A stretch of 42,128 nucleotides of DNA, taken from NCBI RefSeq assembly GCF_002483225.1, contig NZ_DLHL01000036.1:1-42128 (forward strand). The letters run 5' to 3'. The translations under genes and the position numbers were made by a program. Each line of letters starts with the position of its first letter. Within the stretch, counting starts at the first letter, position 1. Positions 26,188 through 34,064 of the stretch are shown here, piece after piece. Under the pieces are notes generated by a model. It made no database searches and was not told where the DNA came from. It was given only the letters and a program-made list of their open reading frames with translations. This DNA is from Gemmatimonas sp. UBA7669. GTDB taxonomy: Bacteria > Gemmatimonadota > Gemmatimonadetes > Gemmatimonadales > Gemmatimonadaceae.

Positions 26188-27786
26188 ATGGAAGCTCGCT
26201 TGCCAAACACCCCGCATCGCCGCCGTGGCGTGCGTCGCCGATTCGCCGCGTTGATGGCTACCGTAGCGCCCGCCGTGCTCTGTCCGCCCACGATTGCTCG
26301 GGCACAGGAATCCAAAGGATCGCGTCCCACAGCCGCAGCGCTTGCCGCCGCTGTCAACGCCCTGGCCGAACGTGCCATGCAGGCCGAACTCACGCCCGCG
26401 TTGGGCCTCGCCATCACCATGGATGGCCGCACGGTGTACGAGCGTGCCTTTGGCATGGCCGATGTCTCGGCGCGCATACCCGCCAATGGCAACACGCTGT
26501 GGTATGTGGCGTCCACCAGCAAGTCGTTCACCGGCTTCGCGGTGAGTCTTCTGGCCGACGCCGGCCGTTTGTCATTTGACTCACCAATTGCCACGCTTCT
26601 GCCCTCGGCGCGCTGGCCCAACGGCGTGAACGCCGAGCGACTCACGTTGGCCGAGTTTTTGAGTCACACGCACAATCTCAATGACGTGGCCGTGACACTC
26701 AACGCCGCGTTCACCGGCATTCAAGCGGAGTCCGCATGGCCCGGGCTTCTGCAATACGCCACGGTGCGCGCAACGCCGGAACTGGTGTACAGCAACCTCG
26801 GCTACAATGTGGCCGCCATGGTCATCGACCGGCTGGAACCGCGCGGATGGCGCGAGTGGATGGCACGTTCCGTGTATGTACCCGCTGGCATGCGGCAAAC
26901 GTTTGCGCATGTGAACGGCCTGAATTCGCGACGCATTGCCAAGCCGCACCAGCTCACGGCTACAGGCGCTTTCGCAACCGCCCCATTCTTCAAGGTGGAC
27001 GCCACCATGAACTCGGCCGGCGGCCATCTCAGTACACTGGGTGATCTCGCGCGCTGGACCATCGTGCAGATGGACAGCGGCCGCATTGATGGCCGCCAGG
27101 TGTTTCGTGCATCGGCGGTGGCGCGCAGTCACGCACTCATCGCTCGACACACGCGGCCAGCCGGACGACGGTATGCCTACTTTGATCGCGAGGGCTGGGC
27201 GGCTGGCTGGGATATCGGCCACTACGAAGGGGAGCGCATGGTGAGCCGCTTTGGTGGCTACCACAGTTTTCGTTCGCATCTGTCGTTCCTGCCCGCACGC
27301 CGCATCGGCGTGGTGGCCGTGAGTACCGGAGACCCCGGTGCAGCGCTCACCGATGTGTTGGCAGCCTATGCCTACGACCTCGAAGCCGGCCGTGTGGACG
27401 CCGAGCAGCGCGCCACGGCGCGCCTGGACAGTGTGGTGGCACGACGCGCACAGCTGGTGCAGGCCGCGCAGGCACAGGACAGCGTGCGGCGTGTACGGCG
27501 GGCGCTGAAACTGCCCGTGCCCTTGTCCGCCTACGTGGGCCGCTATGCGTCGGCTACGCTTGGGAGTTTCGAGGTCGCGCAGGACGAACGAACACAGGAA
27601 TTGCAGTATCGCTGGGGAGCAGTCCACGGCACACTCGTGCCGCAGGATACGAGTGGCGAGGCGTTCCGCATGGCGTTCGTGGGCGATGAGATGGGCCTCA
27701 GCTTCTTGCGATCGACGGACGGAGCGGTGACAGAACTGCGTCTCAACGGGCAACGCTTTGTGCGCGCGTTGCATCCAATGCGCTAA
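26188..27786 (+). CDS. Exported serine hydrolase, beta-lactamase/DD-peptidase (class C) family
   Basis: A 532-residue exported enzyme with an N-terminal signal (RFAALMATVAPAVLCPPTIARAQ). The penicillin-recognition fold carries the nucleophile motif STSK (Ser109, Lys112) and the YSN triad (Tyr201-Asn203). A third motif region lies at GGYHSFRSHLSFLPARRIGVVAVS. A separate C-terminal lipocalin-like domain (VPLSAYVGRYASATLGSFEVAQDE onward) matches the extra domain of many such esterases. Substrate may be a D-amino peptide, ester or beta-lactam; nothing here proves resistance. It follows the AraC gene on the same strand by 82 bp, and the ChaN-like gene begins 44 bp after it. Confidence 0.88.
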   Translation: MEARLPNTPHRRRGVRRRFAALMATVAPAVLCPPTIARAQESKGSRPTAAALAAAVNALAERAMQAELTPALGLAITMDGRTVYERAFGMADVSARIPANGNTLWYVASTSKSFTGFAVSLLADAGRLSFDSPIATLLPSARWPNGVNAERLTLAEFLSHTHNLNDVAVTLNAAFTGIQAESAWPGLLQYATVRATPELVYSNLGYNVAAMVIDRLEPRGWREWMARSVYVPAGMRQTFAHVNGLNSRRIAKPHQLTATGAFATAPFFKVDATMNSAGGHLSTLGDLARWTIVQMDSGRIDGRQVFRASAVARSHALIARHTRPAGRRYAYFDREGWAAGWDIGHYEGERMVSRFGGYHSFRSHLSFLPARRIGVVAVSTGDPGAALTDVLAAYAYDLEAGRVDAEQRATARLDSVVARRAQLVQAAQAQDSVRRVRRALKLPVPLSAYVGRYASATLGSFEVAQDERTQELQYRWGAVHGTLVPQDTSGEAFRMAFVGDEMGLSFLRSTDGAVTELRLNGQRFVRALHPMR

Positions 27787-27829
27787 CGGACGCCGTGGGG
27801 GTGTCCGTGCCCACCTGGACCCCGCTCCC

Positions 27830-28645
27830 ATGCTGTTCACTCTGTTGATGCCCGCTGTTGTTTCTTCGCTGTTCGCGTCGACCACCTGCGGTGACCTGCC
27901 GGGCGCCGCGTCGCTCGTGTCACGCGAGCGACTCAACTACCTGCTGGTAGGCGAATATCATGGCACCGTAGAGATGCCGCGTGTTGCCGCCGACCTGCTC
28001 TGCGCGGCAGTGCAGCAGAAGCGGCCGGTCGTGCTGGGCCTCGAGTTCACCGCAGAGAATCAGACGGCGCTCGAGGCGTATGTGCAGTCGGACGGCAGCG
28101 CCGCCGCACGTGAGCGGGTGCTTGCGGCACCTGCGTGGCAGCAGCCCGATGGCCGCAATTCGCTGGCCGTGTTCGAACTTCTCGACACGGCGCGTCGCCT
28201 TCGGGCGACCGGGCATAGCGTAAGCGTGGTGGCCTTTGATCTCGTGCCGGCACCTGCGGTGTCTCGTGCGCGCGAGACCGCGCTGGCCGAGGCGCTGGTG
28301 GCGGCGCGTGCCCGAGTTCCCAACAGCCTGGTGATTGCGCTCACCGGGGCCGGTCATGCCGGCAAGACGCCGTGGAGTTCACAGAATCCGCCGTTTCCGT
28401 CCACCGGACAATTGCTGCCCGAGGGCGAAACGATTGCGCTGACCTTTGCGCGGCCCGGCGGCCGCTACTTTGGCTGTCGCGCGGCTACGGCTGAGGCGCC
28501 GGGTGGCTGCGCCGTGTACGACATGCCGGCCCGGGAACCCGTGCGGCCGCGTGGCATTGAGATGGATGCGAGCCTGCGCGAGGGCTTTGAGGGCGTGTAT
28601 TCTGCAGGAGGGCCGTACACGGCGGCACGCCCAGCCCGCACCTGA
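27830..28645 (+). CDS. EreA/ChaN-like exported protein of unknown function
   Basis: A 271-residue protein with a hydrophobic N-terminus (MLFTLLMPAVVSSLFAS) likely acting as a signal peptide. The motif YLLVGEYHGTVEMPRVAADLL followed by VVLGLEFTAENQTALEAYV resembles the GExHG/LE core of the EreA/ChaN-like superfamily, where Glu and His sit in an active or haem-binding cleft. No known member can be named. ATG 27830 is used because the longer reading from 27758 begins inside the serine hydrolase gene. TspO begins 11 bp downstream, so the two are probably co-transcribed. TspO binds porphyrins, which makes a haem or tetrapyrrole link worth testing; that is inference only. Confidence 0.65.
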   Translation: MLFTLLMPAVVSSLFASTTCGDLPGAASLVSRERLNYLLVGEYHGTVEMPRVAADLLCAAVQQKRPVVLGLEFTAENQTALEAYVQSDGSAAARERVLAAPAWQQPDGRNSLAVFELLDTARRLRATGHSVSVVAFDLVPAPAVSRARETALAEALVAARARVPNSLVIALTGAGHAGKTPWSSQNPPFPSTGQLLPEGETIALTFARPGGRYFGCRAATAEAPGGCAVYDMPAREPVRPRGIEMDASLREGFEGVYSAGGPYTAARPART

Positions 28646-28655
28646 ACCCGTTTCC

Positions 28656-29177
28656 ATGGCCACCAGCGACACTGCGTCCTCGTCTTCGCGTTCGCCCCGC
28701 TTTGCGGCAGCCGGCGCGCTCATGTGGTGGCTATTCGTGTGCTACGGGGCCTCGGCCATCGGCGCGCTCGGCACACGCAACGCGCCCGTTTTCTATGCTG
28801 GCCTCGACTTGCCGGGCTGGGCCCCGCCGGCCTGGGTATTCGGACCCGTGTGGACAGTGCTCTACGCCATGATGGCCGTGAGTGCGTGGCGCGTCTGGCG
28901 GCGGCGTCCGTTTGAGGGGGCGGGCCTCAGCTTCGGGCTGTTTGGCTTGCAGCTGGCCGTGAATTCGCTGTGGAGCTGGGTGTTTTTTGCCTGGCGCCTG
29001 GGGATGTGGTCGGTGGTGACCATCGTGGTGCTGTGGGCGCTGGTGTTCACGGTGCAGTGGCGCTTTCGGCGTGTCGATACGACAGCGGCCAATCTGCTGC
29101 TGCCTTACCAGGCCTGGCTGACCTTCGCCGCGGCGCTGGCGTGGGTGTCGTGGCAGCGAAACCCTGGAGTGCTGTAG
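28656..29177 (+). CDS. tspO: TspO/MBR family tryptophan-rich sensory protein
   Basis: A 173-residue membrane protein with five predicted helices and many Trp residues. The family signatures are visible: YAGLDLPGWAPPAWVFGPVWTVLYAMMAVSAWRVWRR (helix 2 region with PxWxPP), LFGLQLAVNSLWSWVFF, and the final LPYQAWLTFAAALAWVSWQRNP. TspO proteins bind tetrapyrroles and cholesterol-like ligands and act in stress and light responses. The first 20 residues are Ser-rich and not part of the fold. ATG 28656 is chosen; longer readings run over the upstream gene. The gene is followed at 29212 by a compound palindromic repeat and is convergent with the regulatory-like protein gene. Confidence 0.92.
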   Translation: MATSDTASSSSRSPRFAAAGALMWWLFVCYGASAIGALGTRNAPVFYAGLDLPGWAPPAWVFGPVWTVLYAMMAVSAWRVWRRRPFEGAGLSFGLFGLQLAVNSLWSWVFFAWRLGMWSVVTIVVLWALVFTVQWRFRRVDTTAANLLLPYQAWLTFAAALAWVSWQRNPGVL

Positions 29178-29211
29178 GGGCTTTGCCTTTTCACTCAGAA
29201 CGCAAGACTTG

Positions 29212-29368
29212 AACTCAAAGCTCAGAGCTAACCGACAGTCCGGTCAGCTCTGAGCTTTGAGTAAAAGTTGTGAGTTTGGAGTTGTACAAACTCACGACTC
29301 GAAACCAGAACTCACAACCCGGAACTGATCAGTCTCGAGTTCTGGGTTCAGGTTCCGGGTCGTGAGTT
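29212..29368. repeat. Compound palindromic repeat, copy 2 (157 bp)
   Basis: Module one is an 18-bp inverted repeat (AACTCAAAGCTCAGAGCT at 29212-29229; reverse copy at 29246-29263, one mismatch at its end) around ACCGACAGTCCGGT. Module two (29289-29368) is a longer imperfect palindrome centred on ACTGATCAGT. Both modules read as runs of degenerate seven-base units such as AACTCAC, GACTCGA, AACCCGG. It lies between the convergent tspO and regulatory-like genes. Confidence 0.9.
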
Positions 29369-29384
29369 CATTGATTGCCCCACA

Positions 29385-30164
29385 TCACCTGGTCCAGAAA
29401 ATCAGGGTCCCGCACTGCGGTCCGCCCTCCTTGCCGATGCTGGTCCCCCCGTACCTGAGCGGCGTGGACGCCGGCCCATGAAACTCCACGGCCAGCAGAT
29501 CCTGCGTCCGTAATTTGTTGATCGCAAACCCGCCACCGAATCCGCGATACTCGAATCGCTCGTTGATTACCACCTGGACGGGGCAACTGGTTTTCATACC
29601 TCCATTGCGACGTGCTACCGCTATACCTCGCTCCTCCTTGAGTCCGGGAATGGTCGACGTAAGCAACGCCTCCAATTCACGCGTGTCGTTCTTGCGGAGA
29701 AACTCGTAGTCGAGAAAGTGTCCGCCTGTCTTGAAGGCTCGCCGCTCCTCGAATTCCTGCATGAAGCGGCGGTGGACCTCGGGAATACTGGAGTCCACAC
29801 GCACGGTGGACAGACGCTGCGCCAGGGGCTCCAGCAGCGCATCGACTTCCACCGTATCGCCGGCTGCAATCCGTACTTCCATGTCCACAGGGGCATAGCC
29901 AAGCAGCCGCACGCGGATGCGGTGGCGGCCGGCAGCTACTCCGCCCAGATGGAATCGGCCGTTGCTGTCGCTGAGTACTCGTGTACCGGACGCGACGAAA
30001 AGGATCTGCGCGCCGGCCAGTGGACGCTCGCCGTCGGTACTCAGCACGCGGCCCGCCACCGCACTGGGCGATTGGCGGGCTGGCAAATCGTCGCCTTGTG
30101 CCGCCGCGAGGCTCGGCAAACACCACAGCGGCAGAAGGAGGAATGTGAATATTGGTCGCGTCAT
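29385..30164 (-). CDS. Secreted carboxypeptidase-regulatory-like protein with plug-like C-terminus
   Basis: A 259-residue exported protein with a clear signal peptide (FTFLLLPLWCLPSLAAAQ). The N-terminal domain (about residues 34-115) is a carboxypeptidase regulatory-like sandwich: VAGRVLSTDGERPLAGAQILFVASGTRVLSDSNGRFHLGGVAAGRHRIRVRLLGYAPVDMEVRI. The C-terminal part (about 170-259) with LEALLTSTIPGLKEERG and SCPVQVVINERF is similar to the plug of TonB-dependent receptors, yet the beta-barrel is absent. Such barrel-less proteins occur in several soil phyla; their role is unknown. It is bracketed by two near-identical ~158-bp direct repeats, and its base composition is lower in GC than its neighbours. 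Confidence 0.78.
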   Translation of the reverse strand: MTRPIFTFLLLPLWCLPSLAAAQGDDLPARQSPSAVAGRVLSTDGERPLAGAQILFVASGTRVLSDSNGRFHLGGVAAGRHRIRVRLLGYAPVDMEVRIAAGDTVEVDALLEPLAQRLSTVRVDSSIPEVHRRFMQEFEERRAFKTGGHFLDYEFLRKNDTRELEALLTSTIPGLKEERGIAVARRNGGMKTSCPVQVVINERFEYRGFGGGFAINKLRTQDLLAVEFHGPASTPLRYGGTSIGKEGGPQCGTLIFWTR

Positions 30165-30189
30165 GGGTCCACTCAGGCCTGAATCCTTG

Positions 30190-30347
30190 AACTCAAAGCT
30201 CAGAGCTATCCGACAGTCCGGTCAGCTCTGAGCTTTGAGTTCAAGTTTTGAGTTTGGAGTTGTACAGACTCACGACTCGAAACCTGAACTCACAACCCGG
30301 AACTGATCAGTTTCGAGTTCTGGGTTCAGGTTCCGGGTCGTGAGTTT
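30190..30347. repeat. Compound palindromic repeat, copy 3 (158 bp)
   Basis: It matches copy 2 almost base for base and in the same orientation: a perfect 18-bp inverted repeat (30190-30207 and 30224-30241) and a long palindrome centred on ACTGATCAGT (30268-30347). It separates the start of the regulatory-like gene from the PP2C stop (30354), with which it leaves only six bases. With copy 2 it forms direct repeats around one gene. Confidence 0.9.
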
Positions 30348-30353
30348 TTCGCG

Positions 30354-31229
30354 CTACTCCAGCGGCAGCGCACGCCCCGCCACGATGGTGACGTTGTCGC
30401 TGCCCCCGCCATCAAGCGCGCGCTGCATCAGGGCCCGGCAGAGCTGCTCGCAGTTCGTCATGCGCGCGCACTCCTCGGCAATCTCCGCATCGCTCACGTG
30501 CTTGGTGAGCCCATCACTGCACAGCAGCGTAATGCAGCCGCGCTGCGACACGTCGACCCGTGAAAGCTCCGGCAAGGCTTCGTCGGCACCAATGGCGCTC
30601 GACAAGACATGATTGAGCGGCGAGTTGTGCGCGCGCTCGGGAGTGAGCGCACCGCGGTCGATCATCTCCTGCGCCAGGGTCTGGTCGCGTGTGACCTGAC
30701 GCAGCTGTCCGTCCTGGTAGTGATAGCAGCGGCTGTCGCCCACTTGCACCACGTACAGCCAGGGCCATACCACAATGCCCACCGACAGTGTGGTGGCCAT
30801 CTTGCGCCCTTCGAAGGCCGTGGCCGAGCGCTCCTTCACACGCCGGTGTGCTTCCACGGCGGCCAGCCGCAAGGCGTCGGTGAATTCCTGATCGCTCGAG
30901 GCGCCCGCCGCGTGCCAGCACTTCATGGCCGAGGCGAAATACTCGGTCACCGCGATGGTGGCGAGTCGGCTGGCTTCGGTTCCGTCGGCACTGCCGCCCA
31001 CGCCGTCGGCCACGAGCATGACTGTGGCCACGCGCTCTCCGCGCAGACTGATGGCGGAGGTATCACTCAGACTGGTGCCGTGCACCACCACCTGTGGGTG
31101 CACCGTGCAGAGCAGAAACTGGTCCTGGTTGCTGCTGCGCACCTTGCCCGGATGGGTGATGCCAAACAGATCCAGTTCATCGTCACGTGGACGAACGAAG
31201 GCCAGAGTTTCTATGGACGCAGTGCTCAT
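30354..31229 (-). CDS. PP2C-family serine/threonine protein phosphatase
   Basis: A 291-residue cytosolic PPM phosphatase. Metal-binding and catalytic motifs are intact: GKVRSSNQDQFLL (motif 1), VMLVADGVGGSADGTEAS (motif 2, DGVGG), VQVGDSRCYHYQDGQLRQVTRDQTLA, and LLCSDGLTKHVSDAEI with the late metal-binding Asp. There is no membrane helix or sensor domain. It would reverse phosphorylation by Hanks-type kinases such as the one at 15014-16132, though the two are far apart. It lies 64 bp after the PepSY gene on the same strand and could be part of its transcript. The 3' end nearly touches palindromic repeat copy 3. Confidence 0.93.
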   Translation of the reverse strand: MSTASIETLAFVRPRDDELDLFGITHPGKVRSSNQDQFLLCTVHPQVVVHGTSLSDTSAISLRGERVATVMLVADGVGGSADGTEASRLATIAVTEYFASAMKCWHAAGASSDQEFTDALRLAAVEAHRRVKERSATAFEGRKMATTLSVGIVVWPWLYVVQVGDSRCYHYQDGQLRQVTRDQTLAQEMIDRGALTPERAHNSPLNHVLSSAIGADEALPELSRVDVSQRGCITLLCSDGLTKHVSDAEIAEECARMTNCEQLCRALMQRALDGGGSDNVTIVAGRALPLE

Positions 31230-31293
31230 GTCTGAGACAATGCGGTCCAGCCAGCGTCATGGCAAGCTCGGGTGCTGCAGACGCAGACGGATG

Positions 31294-32523
31294 TCAGGCA
31301 ACTGCGCCAGGCGTAGCGTCGAGGACCACCGGCTCCGCGGCACTGCGCCGACGCCAGGCCAACAGGCGACGCAGGGATAGGGCGAGGCCGGTGTACACCA
31401 GAACGACGGCGCCGAGGGACACGAGGCCGGCGATGGTCTGTCCCCAGACGCCCAGCACCTCACCGGTATGCGTGAAGCGCAGGATGGAGCGCGTACGGCG
31501 GCCCAGCGACTGATCACCAAATGCCGACCACTTGGGTGCGTCGCCCGTGCGCGAGATGGTAAGCGTAGCACGCTTGTGCGGCTCACCGCCCATGCCACGA
31601 TCAAGCGAGTAGACGAGCGGCGCGTCGGCCGCCTTCGGCCAAGCCAGCGACAGTGTGCGCCAATCGGGCATGCGAGCGGCGGCCATGGTATACACATCAC
31701 CAACCACCGGGATATCGCGCGCTTCTTCGCGCGGTGCATCGCCAGACTGGCTCCCGGCCCGGCGGCTGCCGGCTTCACGGCTTCCGGTCGCTGCGCTCCC
31801 GCTGTTTGCCGTGGCAGTTGCGCGCGCCGGCGGCTCCTCGCCCACCACGCGATACACGAGGTCACTGGCCCAAGGGAAGGAGATGACCGTGGCACTGGCC
31901 ACCACCGCCACCAGCGGCAGCGCACTCCAGATGCCAATCACGTTGTGCCAGTTGAAGTCGCGCGCCTTGGCTGACAGCCCGCGGCGAAACCACAGCACCT
32001 GCTGTACTGCACGTGCCGTAAGATTGCGCGGCCACCAGAGCACCATGCCCGTGAGCACGAGAACCAGAAATGCCATGTTGCTCCAGCCCGTGACCGCCTT
32101 GCCCGTGCTGCGGCCATCGTCCTTCATGGCCAGCCAACGGTGCCAATCGGTGGCCACGGAGAACACCTTGCGCATGCCCACGCTGCCTGTGCCCAGTACC
32201 TCGCCCGTGTAGGCACTCAGATACTGACGCCCTTCACGACCGAACTGCACTTCGACCGGCATGTCGGCGCCATTGCGCCAGACCACGTTGCTGGGTGTCT
32301 TGCTCTCACGCGCCGCGACCAGCGCCAGCAACGAATCGGGCGTGAGACGCACAGCGCCCGGCGCCGGCGGCCCGGCTTCGATGCCCCGCAGGTCCGCCCA
32401 CAGCGTCATCTGCTTCTGGTAGGTCAGCAGCACGCCGGTGACCGACATGATCAGCACAACGACACCAGAAATCACGCCGGCGACGAGGTGGGTCCAGAAC
32501 AGCACGGGGCGAAGCGTACGCAT
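31294..32523 (-). CDS. PepSY-associated transmembrane protein
   Basis: About 409 residues with four membrane helices: VLFWTHLVAGVISGVVVLIMSVTGVLLTY, MAFLVLVLTGMVLWWP, a third at ALPLVAVVASATVISF, and the last at TIAGLVSLGAVVLVYTGLAL. The DSLLALVAAR...VQFGREGRQYLSAYTGEVLG segment after helix one is a PepSY domain, as in PiuB-like proteins linked to iron or siderophore use. After helix three it contains five 15-nt repeat units (NSGSAATGSREAG...GSQSGD) like those in the kinase. A TTG at 32562 would add 13 residues, but this overlaps an operator-like palindrome; ATG 32523 puts a short basic segment before helix one. It lies directly downstream of a ToxR/CadC-like regulator gene. Confidence 0.88.
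   Translation of the reverse strand: MRTLRPVLFWTHLVAGVISGVVVLIMSVTGVLLTYQKQMTLWADLRGIEAGPPAPGAVRLTPDSLLALVAARESKTPSNVVWRNGADMPVEVQFGREGRQYLSAYTGEVLGTGSVGMRKVFSVATDWHRWLAMKDDGRSTGKAVTGWSNMAFLVLVLTGMVLWWPRNLTARAVQQVLWFRRGLSAKARDFNWHNVIGIWSALPLVAVVASATVISFPWASDLVYRVVGEEPPARATATANSGSAATGSREAGSRRAGSQSGDAPREEARDIPVVGDVYTMAAARMPDWRTLSLAWPKAADAPLVYSLDRGMGGEPHKRATLTISRTGDAPKWSAFGDQSLGRRTRSILRFTHTGEVLGVWGQTIAGLVSLGAVVLVYTGLALSLRRLLAWRRRSAAEPVVLDATPGAVA
31741..31815 (-). repeat. Degenerate 15-nt tandem repeat inside the PepSY gene (5 units)
   Basis: In the coding direction, five in-frame units encode ATANS, GSAAT, GSREA, GSRRA, GSQSG, then Asp. Order, phase and final bases (GGGAGCCAGTCTGGCGA) match the eight-unit array in the kinase gene (GGGAGCCAGTCGGGCGA). 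The host proteins are otherwise unrelated. Confidence 0.75.
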
Positions 32524-32555
32524 GAGGCGCGAGCGCGGTTGTTTGTTGAGAACGA

Positions 32556-32580
32556 TTTTCAAGAGATACTTGAAAAGTAT
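32556..32580. promoter_or_regulatory. Operator-like palindromes upstream of the PepSY gene
   Basis: TTTTCAAG-AGATA-CTTGAAAA (32556-32576) is a perfect 8-bp inverted repeat, overlapped by ATACTT-GAA-AAGTAT (32566-32580). This AT-rich patch stands out in a GC-rich region and lies 33-57 bp before ATG 32523, where a repressor site would sit. It is not an exact Fur box. Confidence 0.5.
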
Positions 32581-32585
32581 TCTCC

Positions 32586-32610
32586 AATCCCGATGTCGTC
32601 AATCGGGATT
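32586..32610 (-). repeat. Inverted repeat at the end of the regulator gene
   Basis: AATCCCGAT (32586-32594) and ATCGGGATT (32602-32610) are perfect 9-bp inverted copies with a 7-nt loop spanning the regulator stop codon. It may be an attenuating hairpin between regulator and PepSY genes. Confidence 0.45.
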
Positions 32611-34050
32611 GCCGCCCTCCCGGGACGAACAGGACCTCAGGTGCTCGCTCAGCCATGCCACCCCAGGCGACAGCCGGCGTATCCGCCGGAACTCCGCCGA
32701 CAACTCGGCCTCGCGTGCCGTGCTCACCTCGCTCGGTGGCAGTTGCCTCGCAGCCGCCAGCCAGCGCGCCGCATGCGCCAGCATCTGGTTGGGATCGTCG
32801 CGCAGCAGGGCCTCTACATCACCAAGCCCGGCGGCCATGGCACTGGAGTCCGCACGCCCGACCGACGGGGAGTCGACGATCGCCGCCACCAACAGCGCCC
32901 TGAGTGCACGCGCCACATGAAACTGCGGCGCCCGTTCTGCCGTGGCGTCGAGCGCGCGAACCGCGTCTCGCCAGGCTACGCCGTCGCAGCCAGTGGCCGC
33001 CCTCACTGCACGTAGCAGGGTCCCGAATTCACGGTCCCCACGCCCCGTTGGCTCGCCAATCCAGCGCAGCGCACCGGGTGAGAGCAGCACCGCCAATTGC
33101 GCCGCTTCGGCACTATTGGCGAGGACATCGCCTTCGGTGGCAGGCAGGGGCCAGTTGCCAAGCACGAGCGCGGTGCCGCTCCTGAGGTCGGTCACATCGA
33201 GACGAACCTCACGTGCGTCGCCGGTAATGTGTGCGCAAAGGTGCACCGGTGGACCGTCGGCGCAGGCACCGCCTGGAGCGCGCGGCACCAACAGCACGTC
33301 GGCATGAGCGGACATGCTGCGCCGAGCACTCTGCAACACGGACTCGAGTGCGCGGTCCACCACCGTGTCGCTGGACAGATCGCGCAGCAGCGCCACTCTT
33401 ACCGGGACCGGACCGATGGCCGGGGCCGGCACGGTCCCCCGCGCGACTTCGCTCGCTGCTTCACTCCGCCCCAAAGTGCCAAGACGCTCGGCAACCACCG
33501 CAGCGGAAAAGATGAGCGCCGCCATGATCGCAATGCGCCAACGTCTCCACCAGGTCGTTTGGTAGGTACTGCTGGCGCGCGGGGCCGCACTGTGCTCCAC
33601 CGGGAGGGGGGCCGCCGGCTTTGCTTCAACCATGGCAACGGGCGTCGTCTCGCTACCCGGTTCTGTCAGCGGCAGCCGCAGGGCATAGCCCTCACCACGC
33701 ACCGAGTCGAGGACGGCGGGATCGTAGCCGGCCTCACGCAACGACTGCCGAGCGAGCCGTACGCGCTGTTTGAGCGCGTCAGGTGAAATGTGTGTATCCG
33801 GCCACACCAATTCCTGCAAACTCCGCGGATCCACAAATAGGGGCGCGTGATCGCCCAGCGCGATCAGCAGCTGCATCGTCAGCCAGGGCAGGTCCACCAC
33901 ACGACCCGTGGGCCCTATGAGTTGACGCGTGCTTCGGCGCAGCACAATGGCCGACAACGGGCCGTTTTCCTTCGCTTCACCGTCCTTCACCGGGCTTCCC
34001 TGTTGCCACGCAATCCGGCCGCGTACTCCTCGCAGGTAACCCCTTTGCAT
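32599..34050 (-). CDS. ToxR/CadC-like membrane-anchored winged-helix regulator
   Basis: A 483-residue protein. An OmpR/PhoB-type winged helix occupies about residues 35-130 (RSTRQLIGPTGRVVDLPWLTMQLLIALGDHAPLFVDPRSLQELVWPDTHISPDALKQRVRLARQSLREAG, then VRGEGYALRLPL). A single transmembrane helix follows at WRIAIMAALIFSAAVVAERLG, and the remaining 290 residues form a periplasmic sensing region without a recognised fold. The overall plan is that of ToxR or CadC, which bind DNA from the membrane. ATG 34050 has AAGGGG eight bases upstream; GTG 33990 is an alternative. It starts 14 bp from the divergent serine hydrolase gene, and it lies upstream of the PepSY gene in the same direction, making either a plausible target. 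Confidence 0.85.
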   Translation of the reverse strand: MQRGYLRGVRGRIAWQQGSPVKDGEAKENGPLSAIVLRRSTRQLIGPTGRVVDLPWLTMQLLIALGDHAPLFVDPRSLQELVWPDTHISPDALKQRVRLARQSLREAGYDPAVLDSVRGEGYALRLPLTEPGSETTPVAMVEAKPAAPLPVEHSAAPRASSTYQTTWWRRWRIAIMAALIFSAAVVAERLGTLGRSEAASEVARGTVPAPAIGPVPVRVALLRDLSSDTVVDRALESVLQSARRSMSAHADVLLVPRAPGGACADGPPVHLCAHITGDAREVRLDVTDLRSGTALVLGNWPLPATEGDVLANSAEAAQLAVLLSPGALRWIGEPTGRGDREFGTLLRAVRAATGCDGVAWRDAVRALDATAERAPQFHVARALRALLVAAIVDSPSVGRADSSAMAAGLGDVEALLRDDPNQMLAHAARWLAAARQLPPSEVSTAREAELSAEFRRIRRLSPGVAWLSEHLRSCSSREGGNPD

Positions 34051-34064
34051 CGCCCCACCCCTTC

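Noticed and set aside
29212..30347. Spaced repeats that could suggest a CRISPR array
   Set aside because: Only two full copies about 980 bp apart, with a protein gene between them; no regular spacers and no cas genes.
30354..34050. PP2C, PepSY and regulator as a kinase-phosphatase signalling cluster with the Hanks kinase
   Set aside because: The kinase is about 14 kb away on the other strand; shared repeats in the kinase and PepSY genes do not show functional linkage.
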